Shown piece after piece: positions 1-5,767 of a stretch of 6,944 bases of DNA. Position 1 is the first letter of the stretch, and each line of letters starts with the position of its first letter. The stretch comes from Burkholderiales bacterium (GTDB taxonomy: Bacteria > Pseudomonadota > Gammaproteobacteria > Burkholderiales > Burkholderiaceae_C). Where the stretch lies: the NCBI GenBank assembly GCA_028869035.1, contig JAGWTL010000152.1:1-6944 (forward strand). Direction: 5' to 3'. The position numbers were made by a program, and so were the translations under genes. The notes beneath the pieces are model-generated. The model saw only the letters and a list, made by a program, of their open reading frames with translations, did no database searches and was not told where the DNA came from.

Positions 1-224
1 TTGCTGATCAGCATGACCTTGCCCTTGGGCTGGGCGTCGGCAAAAGCGCCCACGAAGGGCGCCAGGATCACGTAGAACAGGGCGAACATGGGCACCAGCG
101 CTGCCTGCTGCCACTCGGGTGCCCCCTCGCTGCGCAGCAGCTGCACGGCTCCGACGAACAACGCGTTGTCAGCCAGCGAACTGAAAAACTGCGCCGACAT
201 GATGGTGTAGAAACCGCGTTTCAT
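1..224 (-). CDS. lplT: Lysophospholipid transporter LplT, N-terminal part (cut by window edge)
   Basis: The first 74 codons are present; the gene continues beyond the left edge. The start is the ATG whose complement lies at 222-224, beginning MKRGFYTIMSAQFFSSLADN. This N-terminus is characteristic of LplT, a major facilitator superfamily inner-membrane protein that flips lysophospholipids (for example lyso-phosphatidylethanolamine) inward for re-acylation. The first transmembrane helix covers about residues 7-31 and the second about 41-61. They are followed by GAFADAQPKGKV (59-70), the basic, glycine-rich loop between helices 2 and 3 that is typical of the superfamily. Upstream of the start there is no purine-rich ribosome-binding site: the sense strand there is almost pure C/T. 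The gene is divergent from alr. Whether an acyltransferase partner (aas) follows cannot be seen. The family call rests on recognising the N-terminus. Confidence 0.85.
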   Translation of the reverse strand, partial: MKRGFYTIMSAQFFSSLADNALFVGAVQLLRSEGAPEWQQAALVPMFALFYVILAPFVGAFADAQPKGKVMLIS

Positions 225-258
225 GGGGGAGGGGGACCGGGGGAAGCTCGTGCTTGGG
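225..258 (+). other. G-run block next to the lplT start (possible G-quadruplex)
   Basis: The plus strand has three runs of five G (225-229, 231-235, 239-243) separated by 1 and 3 bases, then GGG at 256-258 after a 12-base loop. The first run directly follows the complement of the lplT start codon. The lplT transcript is therefore C-rich immediately before its start and has no normal ribosome-binding site. The last loop exceeds the standard quadruplex limit, so folding is uncertain. Confidence 0.5.
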
Positions 259-288
259 TGCTTGTTATGAAAATCCAATCGACGCCGG

Positions 289-315
289 GTTATAGCATGG
301 CAGGCAATGTCACAA
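289..315 (-). promoter_or_regulatory. Possible lplT promoter with extended -10
   Basis: Read on the minus strand, positions 297-289 give TGCTATAAC. This is an extended -10 (TGn) followed by TATAAC, a 5/6 match to TATAAT. TTGTGA at 315-310 is a weak -35 candidate, but its 15-bp spacing is short; extended -10 promoters depend less on the -35. Transcription would begin near 282 and give a leader of about 58 nt before the lplT start. This is inferred from motif match only. Confidence 0.35.
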
Positions 316-365
316 TTCATGGCCAGGGGTTGCCCGAAACTCCGTCCAGAGATCGCTCCGCCCGC

Positions 366-1484
366 ATGTCCCGCCCGATTCAAGCCCAGATCCACGTCGA
401 AGCCCTGCGCCACAACCTGGCGCGGGTGCGCCGCTCGGGCCCGGATGCGCGGGTGTGGGCGGTGGTCAAGGCCAATGCCTATGGCCACGGCATCGAGCGT
501 GTGTACGAGGGCCTGCGCGGCGCCGACGGTTTTGCCCTGCTGGACCTGGGCGAGGCCGAGCGCCTGCGCACCCTGGGCTGGCGCGGCCCCATCCTGCTGC
601 TCGAAGGCGCGTTCGAGCAGCGTGACCTGGAGCAGTGTTCGCGCCTGGGCCTGTGGCACGCGGTCCACTGCGATGAACAGATCGACATGCTGGCCGTGCA
701 CAAGACGCATGTGCCGCACCGCGTGTTCCTCAAGATGAACAGCGGCATGAACCGCCTCGGTTTTCGCCCGGAGCAGTACCGCGCCGCCTGGACGCGTCTG
801 AACGCGCTGCCGCAGGTCGACGAGATCTCACTCATGACCCATTTCAGCAATGCCGACGGCCCCGCAGGCGTGGCGCAGCAGCTGGCCGCCTTCAACACCG
901 CCACGCAGGACCTGCCGGGTGAGCGTTCCCTGAGCAACAGTGCGGCCATCCTGCGGCACATGGGGGCGCAGGCCGCGGCCAGTCTGCGCTCGGACTGGAT
1001 CCGCCCCGGTATCGTGCTCTACGGCGCTTCGCCCGACCACCCCGAGCACAGCGCGGCCGACTGGGCTTTGCAGCCGGCCATGACGCTGCGCTCGCGCATC
1101 GTGGGTGTGCAGCAACTGGCCGCTGGCGACAGCGTGGGCTACGGCTCGGTCTTCACCGCCACGCAGCCCATGCGCATCGGCGTGGTGGCCTGCGGTTATG
1201 CCGACGGCTATCTGCGTGCCAGCCCGGGCACAACCGAGCGCGGTACGCCGGTGCTGGTGGACGGGGTGCGCACGCGCACCGTCGGGCGCGTCAGCATGGA
1301 CCTGATCACGGTGGACCTGACACCGGCGCCCGCCGCCGGCATGGGCTCGGAAGTCACGCTCTGGGGCCGAGCCTCGAACGGCGCCCTGCTGCCCATCGAC
1401 GAGGTGGCCCAGGCCGGTGGCAGCGTGGGCTACGAGCTGATGTGCGCGCTGGCCGCGCGCGTGCCGGTGGAGGTGCTGGCATGA
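366..1484 (+). CDS. alr: Alanine racemase (PLP-dependent)
   Basis: Interconverts L- and D-alanine in the cytoplasm, supplying D-alanine for peptidoglycan. The 372-residue length from the ATG at 366 matches the family (about 360-380). Expected catalytic features are present. K35 in AVVKANAYGHG forms the Schiff base with pyridoxal phosphate. K123 in KMNSGMNRLGF sits where the carbamylated lysine occurs in other racemases. R213 in RPGIVLYG contacts the cofactor ring nitrogen. Y259 in SVGYGSVFTA is the second catalytic base. The N-terminal TIM barrel spans roughly 1-235 and the C-terminal beta domain the rest. The frame is open further upstream (GTG at 258, ATGs at 267 and 297), but the extra 23-36 residues look unlike the family. 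Homology places the start at 366, where MSRPIQAQIHVEALRHNL begins the domain; the ribosome-binding site is weak (AGAGA at 348-352). The stop overlaps the next gene by 4 bp. alr (constitutive) and dadX (catabolic) cannot be told apart by sequence alone; context favours alr. Confidence 0.95.
   Translation: MSRPIQAQIHVEALRHNLARVRRSGPDARVWAVVKANAYGHGIERVYEGLRGADGFALLDLGEAERLRTLGWRGPILLLEGAFEQRDLEQCSRLGLWHAVHCDEQIDMLAVHKTHVPHRVFLKMNSGMNRLGFRPEQYRAAWTRLNALPQVDEISLMTHFSNADGPAGVAQQLAAFNTATQDLPGERSLSNSAAILRHMGAQAAASLRSDWIRPGIVLYGASPDHPEHSAADWALQPAMTLRSRIVGVQQLAAGDSVGYGSVFTATQPMRIGVVACGYADGYLRASPGTTERGTPVLVDGVRTRTVGRVSMDLITVDLTPAPAAGMGSEVTLWGRASNGALLPIDEVAQAGGSVGYELMCALAARVPVEVLA
1469..1475 (+). promoter_or_regulatory. 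Strong ribosome-binding site inside the end of alr
   Basis: GGAGGTG lies within the last codons of alr. The GGAGG core ends 7 nt before the ATG at 1481. It fixes the start of the downstream HD-GYP-like gene and, with the ATGA overlap, indicates translational coupling. Confidence 0.8.
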
Positions 1485-2692
1485 AATACCTGCCCATCCC
1501 CATCGCCATGCTGCCCATAGGCAAGCCCCTGCCGGTCAACGTCTGGAACCCCGAAGGCGTGCTGCTGCTGCGCAAGGGCCAGCCCATCGTCTCCGAGCAG
1601 CACCGCGACAAGCTCTACGGCCACAACGCCTCGACCACCGAGACGGAGGCCCAGGCCTGGCAGCGTTCCTACGAGCGCATGGTGCACACCCTGCTGATGG
1701 AAGGGGTGGAGGTCGAGGAGATCGCGCGCATGCCCATGCCCAGCGCGATCCGCGAGCGTGACTACATGGTCGGCGAGCAGCTCGACGGCGGCTGGATGGA
1801 CCTGCAGGAGGTGCTGCGCGGCATCCTCTACCAGGGGGGGCTGGCGCTCAACCCCTTGCAGCGGCTGGCCGCCCTGGAGAACAAGGCGCGCGGCCTGCTG
1901 CAGGACGATCCGGACGACAGCCTGTTCTGCCTGTTCCAGGCCCTGGCCGACAGCAGCCTGGGGTACAGCGCCACTCACGCCCTGCTGTGCGCCTGCGTTT
2001 GCGAACTGGCGGCGCAGAAACTGGACCTGAACCCGCAGCAGCGCCAGTCGCTGATGAGCGCGGCCCTGACGATGAACATCGGCATGGCGCGCGAGCAGGA
2101 CGTGCTGGCGCGCCAGCAAACCGCCCCCACGCCCGAGCAGCGCCAGCTGATCCAGGAACACCCGCAGCTCAGCCTCAAGATCCTCGTCTGGCTGGGCATC
2201 GAGGATGTGGAGGAGCTGGACCTGGTGCGCTGGCACCACCAGCCCGACAACCCCGAAGGCCTGCCGCACAACCTGCGGGCGCGCCGGCTCTTGAGCATGA
2301 CCGATGTTTTCGTCGCCAAGATGGCCGCGCGCCGTACGCGCGAAGCGCTCTCGCCGCTGGAGTCGGCCAAGTCCATCTACCTGCAGACCGAAAAGGAAGT
2401 CACCGCAGCGGTTGGCGGCGCGCTTACCGCAGCGGTTGGTTTCTACCCGCCCGGCACCTATGTGCGCCTGAGCAGCGGGGAGACGGCGGTGGCGGTGCAG
2501 CGGGGCCAGCGCGCCAACACGCCCTGGGTCATCGTCATCGTCGATCGCAACGGCATGCCCACCTTCAACTACCACTGCCTGGACACTGCGGATCCGGCCC
2601 ATGCGATCGCCGCGCCCATGCTGTTTCGCAGCGGCAAGGTGGCGATCAACATCGAGCGCGTGCGCCGCGCGCGAGAAAAAATCCGCCGCTGA
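1481..2692 (+). CDS. HD-GYP-type protein with degenerate catalytic motif
   Basis: A 403-residue, probably cytosolic protein (no signal peptide or membrane segment). Canonical HD-GYP enzymes hydrolyse cyclic di-GMP using a metal cluster. Here the framework is recognisable but eroded. H166 (SATHALLCACV), H227 (EHPQLSLKIL), H252-H253 (VRWHHQPDNPEGLP) and D275 (LLSMTDVF) match conserved ligands. The HD dyad itself is replaced by M198-N199 in AALTMNIGM, and the GYP loop reads G260-L261-P262, with Q254 in place of the usual Glu after HH. Residues 1-75 form a small N-terminal module with VNVWNPEGVLLLRKG and a helical AWQRSYERM segment. Residues about 322-403 form a C-terminal beta-rich module starting YPPGTYVRLSSGE, often seen after such HD domains, and end in a basic tail. 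The start is set by the ATGA overlap with alr and a strong ribosome-binding site. Loss of the dyad suggests no phosphodiesterase activity, perhaps a binding or scaffold role; this is inference. A 7-G run lies at 1834-1840. Confidence 0.8.
   Translation: MKYLPIPIAMLPIGKPLPVNVWNPEGVLLLRKGQPIVSEQHRDKLYGHNASTTETEAQAWQRSYERMVHTLLMEGVEVEEIARMPMPSAIRERDYMVGEQLDGGWMDLQEVLRGILYQGGLALNPLQRLAALENKARGLLQDDPDDSLFCLFQALADSSLGYSATHALLCACVCELAAQKLDLNPQQRQSLMSAALTMNIGMAREQDVLARQQTAPTPEQRQLIQEHPQLSLKILVWLGIEDVEELDLVRWHHQPDNPEGLPHNLRARRLLSMTDVFVAKMAARRTREALSPLESAKSIYLQTEKEVTAAVGGALTAAVGFYPPGTYVRLSSGETAVAVQRGQRANTPWVIVIVDRNGMPTFNYHCLDTADPAHAIAAPMLFRSGKVAINIERVRRAREKIRR
2402..2439 (+). repeat. Short direct repeat, 14 bp with 24-bp period, within the HD-GYP-like gene
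   Basis: ACCGCAGCGGTTGG occurs at 2402-2415 and again at 2426-2439, exactly eight codons apart. Both copies are in frame and encode Thr-Ala-Ala-Val-Gly, just before the C-terminal YPPGTYV module. The period is a multiple of three, so the frame is unaffected. Confidence 0.8.
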
Positions 2693-2695
2693 TCA
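2690..2695. other. Abutting convergent stop codons (TGATCA)
   Basis: The TGA of the HD-GYP-like gene (2690-2692) is followed directly by the TCA that is the minus-strand stop of the first EamA gene (2693-2695). There are no bases between the converging reading frames, so any terminator for either transcript must lie inside the opposing gene. Confidence 0.9.
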
Positions 2696-3535
2696 GGCCA
2701 GCTTGATCACCACCGCGCCGGCACATACCAGCAGCGCCGAGACCAGGCGCAGCCGGCCCAAGCCTTCCTTGAGGAAGGTCGCGCCGATCAGCGTCGCGAA
2801 CACGATGGAGCTTTCCCGCAGCGCTGCCACGGTGGCAATCGGCGCCTGCGTCATGGCCCAGAGCACCAGGCTGTAGGCGGCCAGCGTGCCGGCGCCGCCC
2901 AGCAGGACGGCGCGCCAGGCGCCCGGTGCGGGTTGCAGCAAGGTGCGTCCGCGCAGCCAGGCCGCCGCGGCCAGCATGAAAACTGCGCTCAGTACAAAGA
3001 CCCAGGCCGTGTAGCTCAGGGCATGACCGGCCAGGCGCACGCCCTGGCCGTCGACCAGGGTGTAGAGCGCGATCACGCCGGCGTTGGCCAGGGCGGCCAG
3101 CACTGCGGCGGGATGGCCGGCGCCGCTGCGCCAGGCCCGGCCGGCCAGCGCCAGGACGCCGCCACAGATCAGCGTGATGCCCAGCCAGGCGCCGGGTGTG
3201 GGGGTCTCGCCCAGCAGCAGCGCCGCGGCCAGCGCGGTCAGCACCGGCGCCGTGCCACGCATCAGGGGGTAGGCGAGGCCCAGAGTGGCGCCCTGGTAGG
3301 CGCGTGCGACCAGCGCGAAATAGACGACGTGGATCAGGCCCGAGGCCAGCAGCCAGGGCCAGCTTGCGGCAGCGGGCAAGGGCAGGCCCGGCAAGAGCAG
3401 CAAGGCGAAGGCGGCGGCGCCGCACACCACGTGCAGCGAAGCGAGGAACTTGTCGGGGCTGGCCCGCACCAGCGCGTTCCAGCCCGCGTGCAGCAGGGCC
3501 GAGAAGATCACCACGGCCATCACGTCGATCGGCAT
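2693..3535 (-). CDS. EamA/DMT-superfamily transporter (280 residues)
   Basis: An inner-membrane protein of the drug/metabolite transporter superfamily, with about ten hydrophobic helices in two homologous halves (about 2-130 and 143-279). The first half carries LHAGWNALVRAS (15-26) after helix 1 and ends helix 4 with the usual Gly-Glu (G109-E110). The second half has the matching charged turn at K256-E257 (FLKEGLGRLRL) before the last helix. Members export or import small metabolites such as amino acids, but sequence does not reveal the substrate. The ATG complement is at 3533-3535; AGGA and GGGG stretches upstream are weak ribosome-binding candidates. It lies 18 bp downstream of a second transporter of the same superfamily and is the last gene of the leftward operon. 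The resemblance to subfamilies annotated near phosphonate genes is only general, so no specific role is assigned. Confidence 0.85.
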   Translation of the reverse strand: MPIDVMAVVIFSALLHAGWNALVRASPDKFLASLHVVCGAAAFALLLLPGLPLPAAASWPWLLASGLIHVVYFALVARAYQGATLGLAYPLMRGTAPVLTALAAALLLGETPTPGAWLGITLICGGVLALAGRAWRSGAGHPAAVLAALANAGVIALYTLVDGQGVRLAGHALSYTAWVFVLSAVFMLAAAAWLRGRTLLQPAPGAWRAVLLGGAGTLAAYSLVLWAMTQAPIATVAALRESSIVFATLIGATFLKEGLGRLRLVSALLVCAGAVVIKLA

Positions 3536-3553
3536 GGGCGACCCCGTTGTCCT

Positions 3554-4459
3554 TCAGCGCCGGCGCAGGCCCAGGGCCATCACGGCCCCGACCACGATGA
3601 GCGCACCCACCACCTGCACCTGCGCAATGGTCTGGCCCAGCAGGGCCCAGGCCAGCACCAGGGCCGCCACCGGTTCGACGTTCATGATGGGCGAGCTGCC
3701 CACCACGCCCAGCCTGGGCAGCAGGGTGAACATGAGGGTGAAGGCCGTGCCGTAGAACAGGGTCAGCCCGGCCAGGCCCCACCAGCCGGCTGCGGCCTGC
3801 GGCAGGTGCAGGCCGCCCTGCAGCGGCACGGCCACCAGGGCCAGCAGGCCGACCAGGGCCATGGTGATGGCCGTGCGCAGGCGCCCGTCCACGACGGCCG
3901 CCTCGTGCTGCGTGAGCACCAGGGCCGCGCCGAACACGGCGGCTGCCACCAGGGCGAAGGCCACACCCGCGCCGATGCGGCTCCACTGCCCGGCCGCGCC
4001 CAGGCCGGAAGCCGCACCCAACGCGTCGAGCGCCAGCGCCAGGCCGAACAGCAGCACGGGCATGGCCAGCAGCACGGCGCGTTCCGGTTTGTGCCGGTAG
4101 AGCAGCCAGGCAAACAAGGCCGTCCACAGCGGGTAGGTGTTGAAGGTCAGCAGGGCCAGGGCTACGGGCAGGCGCGCCACGGCGGCATAGAGGCACAGGC
4201 TCTGCACGGCAACCAGGCCGCTGATCAGGAGCAGGAAACCGCGCTGGCGCGGCGTGATGCTGAGGGGGACGCCTTGCTGCCAGACGATGGCGCCGACCAC
4301 GGTGGCCGTGACGAAGCTGCGCACCAGCACGGCGGTGGCCACGTCCAGGCCGTGGTTGAAGGCCAGGCGTGCCGCCACATGGTTGGCGCCGAAGAGGCAG
4401 GCGGTGAAGAGCAGGGTGAAGAAGGCGGCGCGGCTGAGCGCGCGGGGCGAGACGGTCAT
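3554..4459 (-). CDS. EamA/DMT-superfamily transporter (301 residues)
   Basis: A second ten-helix drug/metabolite transporter. Helix 1 is followed by GANHVAARLAFNHG (24-37), common at the start of EamA proteins. Two EamA repeats span about 12-148 and 164-298. In the second, NVEPVAALVLAWALLGQ (260-276) leads to the last helix at about 281-297, and a basic RRR C-terminus lies on the cytoplasmic side. It is clearly distinct in sequence from the neighbouring 280-residue transporter, so the pair is not a recent tandem duplication. The start is the ATG with complement at 4457-4459. The upstream sequence is pyrimidine-rich with no good ribosome-binding site, so translation may depend on coupling to the upstream reductase gene, whose stop is 16 bp away. 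Substrate is unknown. The two transporters could work with the metabolic genes upstream, but nothing in the sequence proves it. Confidence 0.85.
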   Translation of the reverse strand: MTVSPRALSRAAFFTLLFTACLFGANHVAARLAFNHGLDVATAVLVRSFVTATVVGAIVWQQGVPLSITPRQRGFLLLISGLVAVQSLCLYAAVARLPVALALLTFNTYPLWTALFAWLLYRHKPERAVLLAMPVLLFGLALALDALGAASGLGAAGQWSRIGAGVAFALVAAAVFGAALVLTQHEAAVVDGRLRTAITMALVGLLALVAVPLQGGLHLPQAAAGWWGLAGLTLFYGTAFTLMFTLLPRLGVVGSSPIMNVEPVAALVLAWALLGQTIAQVQVVGALIVVGAVMALGLRRR

Positions 4460-4475
4460 GGGGATGAAACGGAGG

Positions 4476-5468
4476 TCAATAGAGCTTGCGCACGCGCGCC
4501 TGCAGACGCGCCAGACCCAGCAGGATATCCGTGTTCGGCGTGGGCGTGCCGGTCAGTGTGCCCAGTTCCTGCACCACGGTGACCAGGGCGTCGATCTCCA
4601 CCGGGCGGCCGGCTTCGACGTCCTGCAGCATCGAGGTCTTGAAGGCCCCCAGCTTGAGCGTGACGGCGTGCCGGTCCTCGGGCTGCTGGAAGATGGGAAT
4701 GCCGATGCGCGCACCGATCTCCTTGGCTTCGAGCATGATCTTGGAGATGAAGTCGCGCACCAGCGGGTCGCCCAGGATCTTGTCGGTGGTGGCGCCGGTC
4801 AGCGCGCTGACCGGGTTGATCGTCATATTGCCCCAGAGCTTGTACCAGATGTCTTTCTGGATCTGGGCCGATTGCTCGACCTCGAAACCCGCCTGGCCCA
4901 GCAGGGCGGTGAGCTGCTGCGCGCGTTCGGTCTTCTGGCCCGAAGGCTCGCCGATGATGACGCGTTTGCCGAAGTGGTTCTGCGCGTAGCCCGGCTCCAG
5001 CAGCGAACAGCTCGCGTGCACCACGCCCCCGACGATGTGTGCCGCGGGGATGCGGGCGGCGATCTCGCCCATGGGGTCGATGGCCTTGAGCTGGGTGCCG
5101 GCGAACTTCTCGCCAAAACCCTGGAAGAACCACCAGGGCACGCCATTCATGGCGGTGAGCACCACGGTGTGCGGGCCCAGCAGCGGCTTGATCTGGCGCG
5201 CGACCTCGGGCAGGGCCGGGGCCTTGACGGCCAGGATCACCAGGTCCTGCGCGCCCAGCGCTGCGGGGTCGGCACTGGCCTGCACCGGCACGGCCAGGGT
5301 GTCCTTCTCGAACTGGCAGCGCAGGCCATGCTGCTGTAGCGCGCTCAGCGTGGCGCCGCGCGCCACCACGCTGATGCTGCAGCCGGCCCGGCCCAGGCGC
5401 GTGCCCATCCACGCGCCGATGGCGCCGGCGCCGTAGATGCACACCTTGCCGTAGGGCTTGTCGCTCAT
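4476..5468 (-). CDS. Ketopantoate reductase (PanE/ApbA) family protein
   Basis: A 330-residue soluble NADP(H)-dependent oxidoreductase. The family's named reaction reduces 2-dehydropantoate to pantoate in pantothenate/CoA synthesis. The N-terminal Rossmann fold shows GAGAIG (13-18), K82 in AVKAP and N108 in AMNGV. The C-terminal helical domain shows the catalytic lysine K210 and N214 in WYKLWGN, N218, the SMLQD segment at 279-283 and E291. All expected catalytic positions are therefore kept. The length is slightly above the E. coli enzyme (303). The usual Gly after EIDA-(I/L)-V is T297 here. Burkholderiales often carry several PanE paralogues, some in catabolic clusters, so this copy may act on another 2-oxo acid; I leave the symbol blank. 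The ATG complement at 5466-5468 has a GGGAGAG ribosome-binding site (5481-5475) and overlaps the upstream gene's TGA by 4 bp. Confidence 0.88.
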   Translation of the reverse strand: MSDKPYGKVCIYGAGAIGAWMGTRLGRAGCSISVVARGATLSALQQHGLRCQFEKDTLAVPVQASADPAALGAQDLVILAVKAPALPEVARQIKPLLGPHTVVLTAMNGVPWWFFQGFGEKFAGTQLKAIDPMGEIAARIPAAHIVGGVVHASCSLLEPGYAQNHFGKRVIIGEPSGQKTERAQQLTALLGQAGFEVEQSAQIQKDIWYKLWGNMTINPVSALTGATTDKILGDPLVRDFISKIMLEAKEIGARIGIPIFQQPEDRHAVTLKLGAFKTSMLQDVEAGRPVEIDALVTVVQELGTLTGTPTPNTDILLGLARLQARVRKLY

Positions 5469-5767
5469 GTCGGTCTCTCCCTGTGCGCTTTGTGCACGGC
5501 AGGGGAGCGGCCGCGGCCCAGGCGCAGGTTGAGGTAGACAAAAGCGTCGTCGCCGCTGCCGCCCGCTGCCCGGCCGGCCGCACCGCCATCGGCCACGGCG
5601 TGGTGGGCGGCCGGGTAGGCCAGCACACGTGCGCCGCCAGCGGGGAAGACCTGCTTGTCGTTTTCATCACGTTGCAGCAGCATCCCATCGGCCAGGCTGC
5701 GGCACAGTGCGGTCATGTCGCTCTCGTGGTCGAGGTTGCTGGTGTAAGGGATGACGAGGTGGGGCAT
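5465..5767 (-). CDS. 5-carboxymethyl-2-hydroxymuconate isomerase-like protein, C-terminally short
   Basis: A 100-residue protein of the CHMI branch of the tautomerase superfamily. Intact members convert 5-carboxymethyl-2-hydroxymuconate to its 2-oxo isomer in homoprotocatechuate (4-hydroxyphenylacetate) breakdown. Visible family features are the MPHLVIPYTSNL start, where Pro becomes the catalytic N-terminal residue after Met removal, then VFPAGGARVLAYPA (40-53), ADGG (59-62) and DDAFVYLNLRLGRGRS (73-88). The start at 5767 is chosen for that catalytic Pro; the frame is open upstream to a TTG at 5821, but that would bury it. The E. coli C enzyme is about 126 residues with roughly 50 after the GRS motif. 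Here only 12 follow, ending HKAHRERPT. The last codons are the panE ribosome-binding site, and the TGA overlaps the panE ATG. This looks like a 3' deletion, so activity is doubtful. An alternative is a deliberately short paralogue. First gene of the leftward operon. Confidence 0.7.
   Translation of the reverse strand: MPHLVIPYTSNLDHESDMTALCRSLADGMLLQRDENDKQVFPAGGARVLAYPAAHHAVADGGAAGRAAGGSGDDAFVYLNLRLGRGRSPAVHKAHRERPT
5475..5482 (-). promoter_or_regulatory. Ribosome-binding site of the PanE-family gene
   Basis: On the minus strand, AGGGAGAG sits about 7 nt before the ATG that begins at 5468. It lies inside the last codons of the CHMI-like gene, so it both sets the reductase start and marks where the shortened isomerase frame merges into the next gene's leader. 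Confidence 0.7.

Larger units (their letters stand above)
225..365. promoter_or_regulatory. Divergent intergenic region between lplT and alr
   Basis: These 141 bp separate two divergent start codons and must carry both promoters. Next to lplT lies a G-rich block on the plus strand (225-243, with a further GGG at 256-258). The middle (about 260-320) is relatively AT-richer and holds a plausible extended -10 element for lplT. No convincing -35/-10 pair was found for alr. The best fragments, TTGTTA at 262-267 and TATAGC at 291-296, are 23 bp apart, which is too far for a standard sigma-70 promoter. Confidence 0.5.

Noticed and set aside
262..296. TTGTTA ... TATAGC as an alr promoter
   Set aside because: The 23-bp spacing is outside the sigma-70 range, so no alr promoter is called.
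258..365. Upstream extension of alr to the GTG at 258 or ATGs at 267 and 297
   Set aside because: The added 23-36 residues do not resemble racemase N-termini, lie in the divergent promoter region, and would make the protein longer than the family norm.
1430..2602. 390-codon minus-strand frame antisense to the HD-GYP-like gene
   Set aside because: No recognisable domain; mirrors the codon bias of the sense gene, which has a strong ribosome-binding site and family motifs.
2646..4196. 516-codon minus-strand frame overlapping both EamA genes
   Set aside because: Arg/Ala/Gly-rich shadow in a different frame of the same strand; it crosses the true gene boundaries and has no hydrophobic helices or motifs.
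2933..4582. 549-codon open frame on the plus strand antisense to both EamA genes
   Set aside because: Its product is a Gln/His/Gly/Arg-rich low-complexity string with no family resemblance. It is a shadow caused by GC-biased third positions of the two transporter genes.
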